From positions 1-64,000 of the forward strand of contig JBARXJ010000066.1 of NCBI GenBank assembly GCA_049647265.1: DNA of 64,000 nt, written 5' to 3'. Below, piece after piece: positions 18,924 to 29,115 of this stretch. The position numbers and the translations under genes are program-made. The first letter of the stretch is position 1. Each line of letters starts with the position of its first letter. The notes beneath the pieces were generated by a model that did not search any database, had not been told where the DNA came from, and saw only the letters and a list, made by a program, of their open reading frames with translations. The DNA is from JAAURB01 sp049647265 (GTDB lineage Bacteria; Cyanobacteriota; Cyanobacteriia; Cyanobacteriales; Microcoleaceae).

Positions 18924-21900
18924 ATGCAGACTCACACTCTTCAACTTGCTGGTTACCATACCTTAGATTTAATCCACCAGGGAGCAAAATCTTTGGTTCA
19001 TCGTGGACAACGCATTGCTGACCAAAAACCAGTTATTCTCAAACTATTACGGGGTGAATATCCCAGCTTCAGTGAGTTAGTTCAATTTCGCAACCAATAT
19101 ACTATAACTCATAATCTCAAGATCTCGGGTATTGTTCCGGCTTTAGCTTTAGAACAGCACAGAAATAGCCTGGTATTGGTGATGCCGGATGACGGTAGTA
19201 TCTCTTTGGCTGATTATCTCCCAGAACAAATTTTAACCCTGAAGCAGTGCTTACAATTGGGAATCAAAATCACTCATATATTAGCTCAACTTTATCAAAA
19301 TCGTATCATTCATAAAGATATTAAACCCGCCAATATTCTAGTTAATCCGGAAACATTAGACATCCAACTGATTGATTTTAGCATCGCATCATTATTGCCA
19401 AAAGAAACACAAACTATTCAAAACCCGAATATCTTAGAAGGGACTCTCGCTTATATTTCGCCTGAACAAACCGGACGCATGAACCGAGGCATTGACTACC
19501 GGACAGACTTTTATTCATTGGGTGTAACTTTATATGAATTATTAACAGGTTCGTTACCCTTTGAAACAACAGACGCAATGGAATTAGTGCATTGTCATAT
19601 TGCAAAGATGCCTGTGGCATTGGGAGAAGAAGTTCCGGGAGTGGTTTCAAATATTGTGATGAAATTGATGGCGAAGAATGGCGAAGATCGTTATCAAAGT
19701 GCTTGGGGAATACAAAAAGATTTAGAAAACTGTTTAAATCAATTAGAAAAAACAGGAAATATAGAAGAATTTAAAATAGCAAAACAGGATATTTGCGATC
19801 AGTTTAATATTCCCGAAAAACTCTATGGAAGACAGCAACAAGTACAACAGCTTTTAGATGCATTTGCTCGCGTTGCCAACTCCTGTGAATCCTCCGCTGA
19901 AATGATGTTGGTAGCGGGATATTCTGGTGTGGGAAAAACGGCTGTTGTTAACGAAGTTCATAAACCCATTGTTAAACAACGCGGCTATTTTATTAAAGGC
20001 AAATTTGACCAATTTAATCGGAATATTCCTTTTAGTGCTTTTGTGCAAGCTTTGCGAGATTTAATGAGTCAATTACTGAGTGAAAGTGATGTTCAACTAC
20101 AACAGTGGAAAGATAAAATATTAGAAGCTGTTGGGGAAAACGGACAAGTTATTATTGAGGTCATTCCGGAATTAGAAAAAGTTATTGGTACTCAATCACC
20201 TGTTACAGAATTATCGGGTACTGCTGCACAAAATCGGTTTAACTTACTGTTTCAAAAATTCATTAATGTTTTCACCCTAAAAAAACATCCCTTAGTGATA
20301 TTTTTAGATGATTTACAGTGGGCAGATTCCGCTTCATTAAACTTGTTAAAACTGTTGATAAGTGAAGCTGATTATAAATATTTATTCTTGATTGGAGCCT
20401 ATCGAGATAATGAAGTAAATTCAGCTCATCCGTTGATGTTAACGTTAAATGAAATTATCAAAAGTGAAGTTGTTATTAATACGATAACATTAACACCTTT
20501 ACATCAAAATGATTTAAATAAATTAATTGCAGATACATTGCATTGTTCTTTACAACAAGCTTCACCTCTAACTGAAGCAGTGTATCAAAAAACTCAAGGA
20601 AATCCTTTCTTTGCCACACAATTTTTAAAGGCATTATATGAAGATAAATTGATTTACTTTATCCCCCTTCAGTTCCCCATCCCCCCTCAGTCCCCCCTTA
20701 GTAAGGGGGGTAAGGGGGGTGGATGGCAATGTGATTTAGCACAGGTTAAATTAGCAGCCGTGAGTGAAGATGTTGTTGAGTTTGTTGGGAAACGGTTACA
20801 GAAATTAAATCCATTAACCCAAGATGCCTTAAAGTTAGCGGCTTGTATTGGCAATAAATTTGATTTAGAAACTTTGGCAATTGTCCGGCAAACCTCAGAA
20901 TTAGAGACGGCAACAGATTTATGGTTGGCATTAAAGGAAGGATTAATTTTACCCATAACAGAAGTTTATAAGTTTTATACAGAGGGTACACAAGAGCTTA
21001 ATTTAACTGAGAACACTAATCAGATTTCAGCCAGTTATAAGTTTTTACATGACCGGGTGCAACAGGCGGCTTATGCTTTAATTCCTGAAGATAAAAAGAA
21101 AGAAACTCACTTAAAAATCGGCCAACTGTTATTAACAAATATTCCAGAAACAGAACGAGAAGCCCGAATCTTTGAAATTGTTAATCAATCGAATCAAGGA
21201 GTTACATTAATTCAGCAGTCATCTGAACAAGAGGAACTGGCACAGTTGAATTTAATCGCGGCTCAAAAAGCTCAGGTTGCCACCGCTTATACCGCAGCAC
21301 TGGAGTATTGCGATCGCGGTATTGATCTGTTGAGTGTAGAGTGTTTGCAACATCAGTATGATTTAACTTTAGAACTCTACAACTCTGCTGCTGAAAACGC
21401 TTATCTCAGCGGACATTTCCAACAAATGGAGGAACGGGTTGAAGTGCTGCTGCAACAGACCCATGTTATCCTAGATAGGATAAAAGCCTATGAAGTCAAA
21501 ATCGAAGCCTATAAGGCCAAAAATCAAAGGGCAGAAGCCATCAGCTTTGGGCTAGCAATACTAGAGCAATTGGGGGTTCGATTTCCAAAACATCCCAACC
21601 CCTTGCATATTGTTTTAAAGGTGGCAAAAACCAAGTTTGCTTTAGCGGGTCAGCAGATTTCCGACTTAGGGGATTTACCCTTAATGAGTGATCCTGAAAA
21701 ACTCGCCGCCATGCGGATTATCGCGAAGTTATGTCCAGCCGCTTACTTTGCTACACCCAAGCTGTTTCCGTTGATCGTCTTCAAACACGTCGGTTTATCC
21801 CTCAAATACGGCAATGCACCTGAATCTGCCATCGCTTATGGGGCTTATGCTGTCAGCCTGTGCGGTATTGTGGGAGATATTGAGGCAGGCTATCAATTTG

Positions 21901-24380
21901 GTCAATTGTCCCTAACCCTGTTGGATCGCCTTAATGCCAAACATTTAGCCAGTATCACGATCTATGTCTTTAACCTTTTGATTCGACATTGGAAAGAGCC
22001 TCTTCGAGAAAGCTTAAATCCTCTCTTAAGAGGGTATCAAATTGGTTTGGAAACAGGGGATTTAGAACACGCGGCATTTTCTATTCTAATCTATTGTTAC
22101 TATTCCTATTGTGTGGGAAAGGATCTGTCAGCATTGCAAAAAGAGATGGTGACTTATCGGGAGGCTATCACTCTACTCAAGCAAGAAACCCCTCTCCATC
22201 AACAGGATCTCTGCCTACAAGTTATTTCAAACTTACAAGGAAGTTCGGAACATCCTTGTGAGTTAAACGGTGATATTTACGACGAACAAACTCGGTTGAT
22301 CCTGCATCAACAGGCTCAAGACAGCAGCACAATTTGCATCCTGTATGTTCAAAAAATGATGCTCTGTTATCTGTTTGAAGATTACACTCAAGCACTAGCA
22401 TATGCCGAACTCGCTGAACAGTATTTAAATGCAGTAACAGCCAGAATTGACGTGGCGTTGTTTTACTTTTATAGTGGGCTGACGCGACTTGCTCTAGTTT
22501 CTAATCCTCGTAAGTCTGAATCAAAGCATTTGCTGAAGTTCATCAATGTAGTGCAGAAAAAACTAAAAAAATGGGCAAACCATGCCCCTATGAATTATCA
22601 ACACAAAGTCGATTTAGTCGAAGCAGAAAAGTGTCGTATTCTTGATAATAAACTAGAAGCAATGGAACTTTACGACCAAGCCATTGCAGGTGCAAAAGAA
22701 AATGAATATATCCAAGAAGAAGCTCTTGCTAATGAACTTGCAGCTAAATTTTATCTGGATTTAGGACGAGAAAAAGTAGCTCAAACTTATATGATAGAAG
22801 CTTACTATTGCTATTCTCATTGGGGTGCAAAAGCCAAAACTAAAGACTTAGAACAACGATATCCTCAACTACTCGCCCCGATTTTAGAACAGCAGAAAAT
22901 AAGTTTAAATCCCTTAAAAACAATTACCAGTTTAGGAAGCTCAAATAGTTATACTCAAGCCACAATTAGCAGTAATACAACAGGTATTTCAGACGCACTA
23001 GATTTTACCAGTATTATTAAAGCGTCTCAAGTATTATCGAGTGAAATTGAACTGAATCAACTCATCTCTCAGTTAATGCAAGTGATGATAGAAAATGCTG
23101 GCGCAACAAAAGGGGTTTTGATGTTATCTCAAGATTCACAATTAACTGTTAAAGCTGTTTTAAGTCATAATTATAATGATGAAGATTATACAAATCTCAT
23201 TAAACAATCAATACCTGTAGAAGAAAGCTTAGATATTCCTCAGAGTATTATTAATTCTGTTAAACGCAGCTTAAAACCGCTGAATATTGAACAGGTTTCC
23301 TCTCAAACTCAACTCGCTTCTGATTTCTATTTCATCCAACAGCAACCGCAAAGTTTATTATGTTTACCATTACAGAATCGAGGTAAATTTTTAGGAATTC
23401 TATATTTAGAAAATAATCTCACCATCGGCGCTTTTACAGATGAACGAGTAGAAGTGTTAAAACTGTTATGTTCTCAAGCAGCTATTTCATTAGAAAATGC
23501 TCAATTATATCAAAAATCTCAAGATTATGCTAAACAGTTAGAACAGTCTTTAAAAGAATTAAAAGAAGCACAGGTACAACTGGTACAAAGTGAAAAAATG
23601 TCAGCTTTGGGTGAAATGATGGCGGGAATTGCTCATGAAATTAATAATCCGGTTGGATTTATTGGGGGAAATATTACCCATGCAGAAGAATACTTACAAG
23701 ATTTGATTGAACATTTAAATCTTTATCAAGAAAACTGTTTAGAGGCTCATCCCGAAATGGCAGAACACGCAGAAGAGATTGATTTAGACTATCTCTTGGA
23801 AGATTTACCGGAATTAATTTCATCGATGAAAACTGGTGTTGAACGTATTCGTAATATTAGTACCTCAATGCGAACATTCTCCCGTTCTGATACAGATAAA
23901 AAGGTGGAGTTTAATCTACATGAAGGGATTGATAGTACATTACTCATTCTCAAACATCGACTGAAAGCGATTGATAAACGTTCAGAAATTAGTATCGTTA
24001 AAAACTATAGTAATTTACCTAAAGTTTGGGGATATCCGGGACAACTTAATCAAGTATTTATGAATTTAATTGCGAATGCGATTGATGTATTTGATGAAAC
24101 TCAAAATATCAAAAATCCTCAAATTATGATTACTACAAAATTAACAGAAGATGGCAAACAAGCGATTATAAAAATTAAAGATAACGGTTTGGGAATGTCT
24201 GAGGCAGTTCAACAGAAAATCTTTGAACATTTATTCACCACAAAATCTGTAGGGAAAGGCACAGGCTTAGGCTTATCAATTTCTCGGCAAATTATCGAAA
24301 ATAAACATAGCGGGATTTTAAAATGTTCCTCTCAATTCGGTAAAGGTACAGAATTTATCATACAAATCCCTATACAGTAA
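18924..24380 (+). CDS. Multi-domain sensor: Ser/Thr kinase, AAA ATPase, GAF and histidine kinase
   Basis: 1818 residues from the ATG at 18924, which has GGAG nine bases upstream; an in-frame TTG at 18909 includes that ribosome-binding site and is rejected. Domains: protein kinase (about 5-265, HKDIKPANIL and IDFSIASL); AAA/STAND ATPase (Walker A GYSGVGKTA near 335, Walker B VIFLDDLQWAD near 460); helical TPR-like region; GAF (about 1365-1530); coiled coil; HisKA with AHEINNPVGF near 1569; and HATPase (GLGMSEAVQQ, KGTGLGLSIS) to the end. This architecture is common in filamentous cyanobacteria and links Ser/Thr and His phosphorylation; the signal is unknown. Around residues 580-602 a repeat is inserted in frame (see 20664-20724). 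Confidence 0.95.
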   Translation: MQTHTLQLAGYHTLDLIHQGAKSLVHRGQRIADQKPVILKLLRGEYPSFSELVQFRNQYTITHNLKISGIVPALALEQHRNSLVLVMPDDGSISLADYLPEQILTLKQCLQLGIKITHILAQLYQNRIIHKDIKPANILVNPETLDIQLIDFSIASLLPKETQTIQNPNILEGTLAYISPEQTGRMNRGIDYRTDFYSLGVTLYELLTGSLPFETTDAMELVHCHIAKMPVALGEEVPGVVSNIVMKLMAKNGEDRYQSAWGIQKDLENCLNQLEKTGNIEEFKIAKQDICDQFNIPEKLYGRQQQVQQLLDAFARVANSCESSAEMMLVAGYSGVGKTAVVNEVHKPIVKQRGYFIKGKFDQFNRNIPFSAFVQALRDLMSQLLSESDVQLQQWKDKILEAVGENGQVIIEVIPELEKVIGTQSPVTELSGTAAQNRFNLLFQKFINVFTLKKHPLVIFLDDLQWADSASLNLLKLLISEADYKYLFLIGAYRDNEVNSAHPLMLTLNEIIKSEVVINTITLTPLHQNDLNKLIADTLHCSLQQASPLTEAVYQKTQGNPFFATQFLKALYEDKLIYFIPLQFPIPPQSPLSKGGKGGGWQCDLAQVKLAAVSEDVVEFVGKRLQKLNPLTQDALKLAACIGNKFDLETLAIVRQTSELETATDLWLALKEGLILPITEVYKFYTEGTQELNLTENTNQISASYKFLHDRVQQAAYALIPEDKKKETHLKIGQLLLTNIPETEREARIFEIVNQSNQGVTLIQQSSEQEELAQLNLIAAQKAQVATAYTAALEYCDRGIDLLSVECLQHQYDLTLELYNSAAENAYLSGHFQQMEERVEVLLQQTHVILDRIKAYEVKIEAYKAKNQRAEAISFGLAILEQLGVRFPKHPNPLHIVLKVAKTKFALAGQQISDLGDLPLMSDPEKLAAMRIIAKLCPAAYFATPKLFPLIVFKHVGLSLKYGNAPESAIAYGAYAVSLCGIVGDIEAGYQFGQLSLTLLDRLNAKHLASITIYVFNLLIRHWKEPLRESLNPLLRGYQIGLETGDLEHAAFSILIYCYYSYCVGKDLSALQKEMVTYREAITLLKQETPLHQQDLCLQVISNLQGSSEHPCELNGDIYDEQTRLILHQQAQDSSTICILYVQKMMLCYLFEDYTQALAYAELAEQYLNAVTARIDVALFYFYSGLTRLALVSNPRKSESKHLLKFINVVQKKLKKWANHAPMNYQHKVDLVEAEKCRILDNKLEAMELYDQAIAGAKENEYIQEEALANELAAKFYLDLGREKVAQTYMIEAYYCYSHWGAKAKTKDLEQRYPQLLAPILEQQKISLNPLKTITSLGSSNSYTQATISSNTTGISDALDFTSIIKASQVLSSEIELNQLISQLMQVMIENAGATKGVLMLSQDSQLTVKAVLSHNYNDEDYTNLIKQSIPVEESLDIPQSIINSVKRSLKPLNIEQVSSQTQLASDFYFIQQQPQSLLCLPLQNRGKFLGILYLENNLTIGAFTDERVEVLKLLCSQAAISLENAQLYQKSQDYAKQLEQSLKELKEAQVQLVQSEKMSALGEMMAGIAHEINNPVGFIGGNITHAEEYLQDLIEHLNLYQENCLEAHPEMAEHAEEIDLDYLLEDLPELISSMKTGVERIRNISTSMRTFSRSDTDKKVEFNLHEGIDSTLLILKHRLKAIDKRSEISIVKNYSNLPKVWGYPGQLNQVFMNLIANAIDVFDETQNIKNPQIMITTKLTEDGKQAIIKIKDNGLGMSEAVQQKIFEHLFTTKSVGKGTGLGLSISRQIIENKHSGILKCSSQFGKGTEFIIQIPIQ
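20664..20724. repeat. Palindromic CCCCCCTTAGTAAGGGGGG repeat inserted in a coding region
   Basis: A perfect inverted repeat with nine-base arms (20692-20700 and 20702-20710) lies inside C- and G-runs and is read as PPQSPLSKGGKGGG in the multi-kinase. This is a well-known dispersed repeat of cyanobacteria that is normally intergenic. The frame is kept on both sides. Confidence 0.85.
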
Positions 24381-24386
24381 CAAAAA

Positions 24387-24406
24387 GGTGCGTTGTGGGA
24401 CGCACC
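24387..24406. terminator. Hairpin between convergent genes
   Basis: GGTGCGT/ACGCACC with a six-base loop lies in the 34-base gap between the convergent multi-kinase and VKOR genes. It is followed by CCTACCG rather than a T-run. It looks like a dispersed GGTGCGT...ACGCACCCTAC repeat that may serve both genes as a 3' hairpin. Confidence 0.45.
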
Positions 24407-24414
24407 CTACCGAG

Positions 24415-25344
24415 TTATGGGTTTCCAAACTCCAAAGAACCTGTATATCCAGATACCCTTGCTAAATCATTTAAACTTTGCACACCGGAATATTGTTCAC
24501 CGTTAATTTCCCAAGTTGGATATCCCGTAATTTGGGCAGCTTGACACAATTGAGGTTGAGGATTTTTTCCACTGGCATCACACTCAATATAAGGCATTTC
24601 ACTAACCGCTTCTTTACCAAATAATGCCTTCTGAGTTTGACAATGAGCGCACCAATAAGCGCCATACATTTTAGCATCAATACTATTTAAATGTTCCGCT
24701 AAAGCTATATTTGCAGGCGCAGAGGTAGTGGTAATATTATAACCATTTCCGTCTTCTGCAACCGGACTATTTAATGGGGCATACATTGCTAAAGTTCCAA
24801 TAATGGTCACCATGCCAACCACTAAAGCGGTCATAATCAGTTGACCAATATCTTCTAATTCTCGCCCAATAATACTGAGAGTAAATAAACTCACAGAACA
24901 CAGTGCAGAAAACACACAATACAGACAAAAAGACTGTATTTCAAATGCCATTAAATACATTAAATAGCCGCTAAAAACCATCATTGCAGTGCCGCCTGCA
25001 AATAATAGTAACCAAGTCCATTCTTCAACTTGACTTCGTAATCTTTTCTGAGTATCCGGATTAACTAACCAAGGGACAACTGCCATGATTCCCATCGCCC
25101 CATAAGCCAAAAATCCGAACAAGGCGAGCGGTAAACCAAACACCACTGCATAGGGGCTTTCGAGTACCTTATCACAGCCTGTTATGGGGCAAGCAGCGGT
25201 TCCCCCCGTTAATTTAACAATGGCAATATAAGCGGTAATTACAGCCCCAAATGCGGCAATCGTGGCAATGATAAACCGGGATTTTTGATGAATCCAAGGG
25301 GTCGAACGTTTTCGTAACATTTGATTCAATCTCCAATCAATCAA
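24415..25344 (-). CDS. Vitamin K epoxide reductase homologue fused to a thioredoxin-like domain
   Basis: 309 residues. The N-terminal VKOR domain (about 20-195) has several membrane helices, the loop cysteines in GTAACPITGCDKV, and the active-site pair CLYC. The C-terminal domain (about 215-300) is thioredoxin-like with WCAHC, plus a further pair at ECDASGK...LCQ. In cyanobacteria this fusion forms disulfide bonds in lumenal or periplasmic proteins and passes electrons to quinone; it supports photosystem II assembly. It is the last gene of a minus-strand run, separated from the upstream gene by a terminator-like hairpin. Confidence 0.95.
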   Translation of the reverse strand: MIDWRLNQMLRKRSTPWIHQKSRFIIATIAAFGAVITAYIAIVKLTGGTAACPITGCDKVLESPYAVVFGLPLALFGFLAYGAMGIMAVVPWLVNPDTQKRLRSQVEEWTWLLLFAGGTAMMVFSGYLMYLMAFEIQSFCLYCVFSALCSVSLFTLSIIGRELEDIGQLIMTALVVGMVTIIGTLAMYAPLNSPVAEDGNGYNITTTSAPANIALAEHLNSIDAKMYGAYWCAHCQTQKALFGKEAVSEMPYIECDASGKNPQPQLCQAAQITGYPTWEINGEQYSGVQSLNDLARVSGYTGSLEFGNP

Positions 25345-25345
25345 A

Positions 25346-25380
25346 TTAGAAAAGGCCTGCTGTTTGAAGTCAGACCTTCG
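25346..25380 (-). terminator. Probable Rho-independent terminator after the 25410-25619 gene
   Basis: On the minus strand AAGGTCTG pairs with CAGGCCTT (one G-U pair; 25371-25378 with 25352-25359) and is followed by TTCTAATTT. It lies between the small gene and the VKOR start. Confidence 0.55.
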
Positions 25381-25409
25381 TTTTAATGAAAAAAGTTATT
25401 CCTGATGAT

Positions 25410-25619
25410 TTACTCAATCGTAATCGACTGAGGGCCGCTACTATTGCTGGTCTCCTCTATGGCAGAGGCTGTAGTCGTCACCGCCGCCCCTTCTTTTTCT
25501 AACCAGGTTTTGACCGGGTCATCACTGAGATTTAACTTTAAAATCCCTGAAAAAAATCCACCTAAAAACGCAACAGGTTGCTGACTGAGTTCCTTTAAAA
25601 TTGGGGTGAGTTCATCCAT
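25410..25619 (-). CDS. Small conserved cyanobacterial protein
   Basis: 69 residues. The N-terminal part (ELTPILKELSQQPVAFLGGF, then FSGILKLNLSDDPVKTWLE) looks conserved; the C-terminal tail is Ser/Thr rich. It sits 27 bases downstream of the penicillin-binding protein gene on the same strand, so cotranscription is likely. Function is unknown. Confidence 0.75.
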   Translation of the reverse strand: MDELTPILKELSQQPVAFLGGFFSGILKLNLSDDPVKTWLEKEGAAVTTTASAIEETSNSSGPQSITIE

Positions 25620-25646
25620 TGTTACAAATAGCTCCTTGTCTAGTTT

Positions 25647-27998
25647 TTAATAATTATTGTAATATCCATCATTATAATATCCAGAATTTTGATTGTACTG
25701 AGGCCGACCATGAAAGCGATTATAATCTGGGTCATCTCGACGGACTGCCGAATTCCCCGTCACAATCGTTTTCGGTCGATGCGGTTTAGCCCGAATACTA
25801 CCTTCATGGTTATCTAAATTAGGAATATCCGGAAACTGCGCTTCTGGCATATCTTCTAACTCAATCACCCGCCGCATAAATTGCCGCCAATTATAAGCCG
25901 CCGTCCTACTTTCTCCCCAAGTGGGTTGGTTATCATCATTCCCCAGCCAAACCCCTGCTGCAATTTGAGGAATATAGCCAATAAACCATAAATCCCGCGC
26001 GTCTTCTGAAGTTCCGGTTTTCCCCGCCACATTCCGGTCAGACAGATAAGCGTCTCTTCCAGTACCGCCATTAACCACCCCTTCTAACATCCAAGTGGTA
26101 ATCGAGGCGCTATCTTGATCTAACACTTGTTTTGGCTTAAATTGGGATTCATAAATCACCTCATTTTTGGCATTAATCACCCGACTAATTCCGTGGGCAG
26201 GAATATGTTTCCCTTCTGCGGCTAATGTACCGTAAGCATTAGTCAGTTCGAGTAGATTCACTTCATACGCCCCTAACGCTAATGCATAAGTCGGTTGTAG
26301 GGTTGATTCAATCCCCATTGCCTTGGCTAATCTAATCGTAGGTTCAAACCCAACATCGACCAAAACTCGCACCGCCACCACATTCACCGAACTACTGAGG
26401 GCATCCACCATCGAACGCCAACCGCTGTGGGTTTTGCTATAGTTCATCGGCCGATAACCATCAACTCGATAAGGTTCATCCTTATAACTATCATAGGGGG
26501 AAAATCCCGCCGCGATCGCAGCAGCATACACCAACCCTTTAAAAGTCGAACCCGGTTGACGTTGGGCTTGAAACGCCCGGTTAAATTCACTTTCTTCGTA
26601 ATCTAATCCCCCGACAAGTGCTTTTACTTCTCCAGTGCGAGGGTCAATGGCAACTAAGGCGGCTTGATCGAATCCTTCAGCGGGGCCATCAAGTTGAATC
26701 GCCTCAGACACCACTTCCTGGGCAATCTCTTGCCATTCTAAATCTACCGTGGTTTCTACCGTTAATCCTCCGGCTTCTAACGCCTCTTGAGAGATGTATT
26801 TCGGTAATTCTTTACGAATATAGCTGGCAAAATAAGGGGCTTTTACAATCAAGCGTTTCGGCGGGCTAGGCTTAACGGCTAGAGGCTGTTGTATAGCCGC
26901 AGTCGCTTGTTGGGGCGAAATCACACCGTCATCCTGCATCCGTTGCAATACCACATTCCGCCGATTTTTCGCGGCTTCTGGGTTTACCATTGGAGAATAT
27001 TCACTCGGGGCAGGAGGTAAACCCGCTAATGTTGCCATTTCTCCCAGAGACAAAGATTTTAACGGCTTACTAAAATAAACCCAAGCCGCATCTGCCACAC
27101 CATAAGCCCCAGACCCAAGATAAACGATATTGAGATAACGTTCTAAGATTTCTTCTTTACTCAGCTTTTGTTCAAGTTTACGGGCGAGTAATGCTTCGCG
27201 CAGTTTACGAACCATACTCCGTTCTTGATTTAAAAATACCACCCGCGCCAATTGTTGGGTAATGGTACTGCCCCCTTCAACCACACCGCCTGCTTGTACA
27301 TTAGAAGAAACGGCCCGTAAAATCCCTTGATAATCTACCCCTTCATGTTCATAAAAGCGGCGATCTTCAATTGCAACAAAAGCCTTGACCAACTCTGGGG
27401 GAATTTGTTCTAAAGTGACTTTTTCCCGTGTCGCAGGCCCCGATTGTTGAATAATGCTACCATCTCCTGCTTTAATCGTCAGGGTATCATCCCGACTAAA
27501 AGCAGATAAATCAGCCACTGCTGGTAAATCTCGATACAGGCGATAAAATTGCCACGCGCCGTATCCAATGGCACTACCTCCGGCGAGTAAAATTCCTAAA
27601 CTACTGAGTAATACAACCCGACGATACCAAGGCTTACCCTTAGGTTTAGAGGGCGGTAAGGAATCAGTAATTTCTTCTAGATCTTCTAAATCTCGTTGTG
27701 CTGTGGATATATTCAGATCTGATAAAAGATCTGAGGGGATCTCAGCTTCTGGGGATACTTTTTGAGGAATCGGTTCGAGATTTTGTGATAAATTCGCGGG
27801 AGTAGAAGTTGGAGTTGGAGTTGGAGTAAAAGGAGTTGAATTAGAATTCCCTAGCGATCGCAACAAAGCCCTTTCTTCTGGTAATAAGGGGGATCGATTA
27901 AGTCCGAAATAGCTTTGAGAATAGGGGATACGGCTGTACTTTCCCCAACTCTGTTTAGACTGAATAAGATCGTCTTTATCCTGAGAAAATTGCGTCAC
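25647..27998 (-). CDS. Class A penicillin-binding protein (PBP1A type)
   Basis: 783 residues: a Pro/Thr-rich cytoplasmic part (about 1-125), a membrane anchor (LLSSLGILLAGGSAIGYGAW), a GT51 transglycosylase domain with EDRRFYEHEGVD and GGSTITQQLAR, and a transpeptidase domain with STFK, SSSVN and KTGTS motifs, so both catalytic sites are intact. It polymerises and cross-links peptidoglycan at the outer face of the plasma membrane. The C-terminal tail is Asn/Tyr rich and low in complexity. It is 50 bases downstream of chlG. Confidence 0.97.
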   Translation of the reverse strand: MTQFSQDKDDLIQSKQSWGKYSRIPYSQSYFGLNRSPLLPEERALLRSLGNSNSTPFTPTPTPTSTPANLSQNLEPIPQKVSPEAEIPSDLLSDLNISTAQRDLEDLEEITDSLPPSKPKGKPWYRRVVLLSSLGILLAGGSAIGYGAWQFYRLYRDLPAVADLSAFSRDDTLTIKAGDGSIIQQSGPATREKVTLEQIPPELVKAFVAIEDRRFYEHEGVDYQGILRAVSSNVQAGGVVEGGSTITQQLARVVFLNQERSMVRKLREALLARKLEQKLSKEEILERYLNIVYLGSGAYGVADAAWVYFSKPLKSLSLGEMATLAGLPPAPSEYSPMVNPEAAKNRRNVVLQRMQDDGVISPQQATAAIQQPLAVKPSPPKRLIVKAPYFASYIRKELPKYISQEALEAGGLTVETTVDLEWQEIAQEVVSEAIQLDGPAEGFDQAALVAIDPRTGEVKALVGGLDYEESEFNRAFQAQRQPGSTFKGLVYAAAIAAGFSPYDSYKDEPYRVDGYRPMNYSKTHSGWRSMVDALSSSVNVVAVRVLVDVGFEPTIRLAKAMGIESTLQPTYALALGAYEVNLLELTNAYGTLAAEGKHIPAHGISRVINAKNEVIYESQFKPKQVLDQDSASITTWMLEGVVNGGTGRDAYLSDRNVAGKTGTSEDARDLWFIGYIPQIAAGVWLGNDDNQPTWGESRTAAYNWRQFMRRVIELEDMPEAQFPDIPNLDNHEGSIRAKPHRPKTIVTGNSAVRRDDPDYNRFHGRPQYNQNSGYYNDGYYNNY

Positions 27999-28048
27999 GT
28001 AAGGCTCCCTAAATCAATTCAACAATCTGTTTTTACCCGAAACCTGGG

Positions 28049-29047
28049 TTAAACTGCATGACCCAGCGCTAAACCCACTACCAACATTCCGAGAACAAGG
28101 AATGGTTGAGCGCTTGCTTGATATTTAACATCATTTTCCAGAGGATTGCGCAGAAAATACATATCCTGGAAGGTTATTTGAGGAATCACTAACAATAGCA
28201 GTATCACCGCATACAAATTTTGCTGAATACTGAATAAATATATTGCCATTCCGGCTTGAAATACATCTATCATTAACACACAAATCCAAGCTGCTGTCCC
28301 CACTCCAAACATCACCGGTAAAGAATTTAACCCCAGTTGGCGATCGCCTTCGACACTTTTAAAATCGTTAACAATGGCAATCCCTAACCCGGCTAAACTG
28401 TAAAACAGCGTCAGAATCATGATCGTGGGAGTCAGTTGACCAAACAAAGCATGACCCGCCCACCAGGGTAAGGCAATATAACTGGCTCCGAGGGCATAGT
28501 TTCCCAGCCAACCATTCTTTTTCAGCTTTAACGGGGGGGCAGAATAGATGTAAGAGACGAAAGCACCGCCGATACAGAGGGTTGTCATTACGGGAAATTC
28601 GTGTCCCGCCCACACATCCAAGGCATAGGAGACGGCGACCCCTGCAATTAACAATACCAGAATTTGGGTTACCACTTGCGGAATTGAAATCGCCCCGGAG
28701 GGGATCGGACGATAAGGTTCATTAATGGCATCAAGATCTTTATCATAAAAATCATTTAATGTTTGGGTATATCCCGCCATCAACGGCCCTGAGAGCAACA
28801 TACAAGCCGCTGCAATCAGGACATATTCTAACGTCCAGCGATAGTTCCCAGAAGATGCCGCCCCACACACCACACCCCAAATTAAGGGTATCCAGGTAAT
28901 AGGTTTCATTAATTGCAACCGAATTTTCCAGATGGACGTTTCTCCGGTTGCTGCCCCCTTCATCCCCAACAGTTGCCGGGTTTTCCCACTCCGGTCATTG
29001 GGTTGATTTTCTTCGGTTGATTTGTTTGGTGGAGATGATTCTGACAT
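28049..29047 (-). CDS. chlG: Chlorophyll synthase ChlG
   Basis: 332 residues with eight to nine membrane helices. It attaches the phytyl or geranylgeranyl tail to chlorophyllide a, the last step of chlorophyll synthesis, in the thylakoid membrane. The prenyl-diphosphate/Mg2+ motif NDFYDKDLDAINEPYRPIPS and the second Asp-rich motif IAIVNDFKSVEGDRQLG are both present. The leader of about 35 polar residues is usual. It lies 68 bases downstream of the Get3/ArsA-like gene, so the two probably form an operon. Confidence 0.98.
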   Translation of the reverse strand: MSESSPPNKSTEENQPNDRSGKTRQLLGMKGAATGETSIWKIRLQLMKPITWIPLIWGVVCGAASSGNYRWTLEYVLIAAACMLLSGPLMAGYTQTLNDFYDKDLDAINEPYRPIPSGAISIPQVVTQILVLLIAGVAVSYALDVWAGHEFPVMTTLCIGGAFVSYIYSAPPLKLKKNGWLGNYALGASYIALPWWAGHALFGQLTPTIMILTLFYSLAGLGIAIVNDFKSVEGDRQLGLNSLPVMFGVGTAAWICVLMIDVFQAGMAIYLFSIQQNLYAVILLLLVIPQITFQDMYFLRNPLENDVKYQASAQPFLVLGMLVVGLALGHAV

Positions 29048-29115
29048 GAGTCAATTTTATTAAACAGAATAATTTGAAATTTCAGCGTCTCACAGCCCGT
29101 GATTTGACCTATTTT

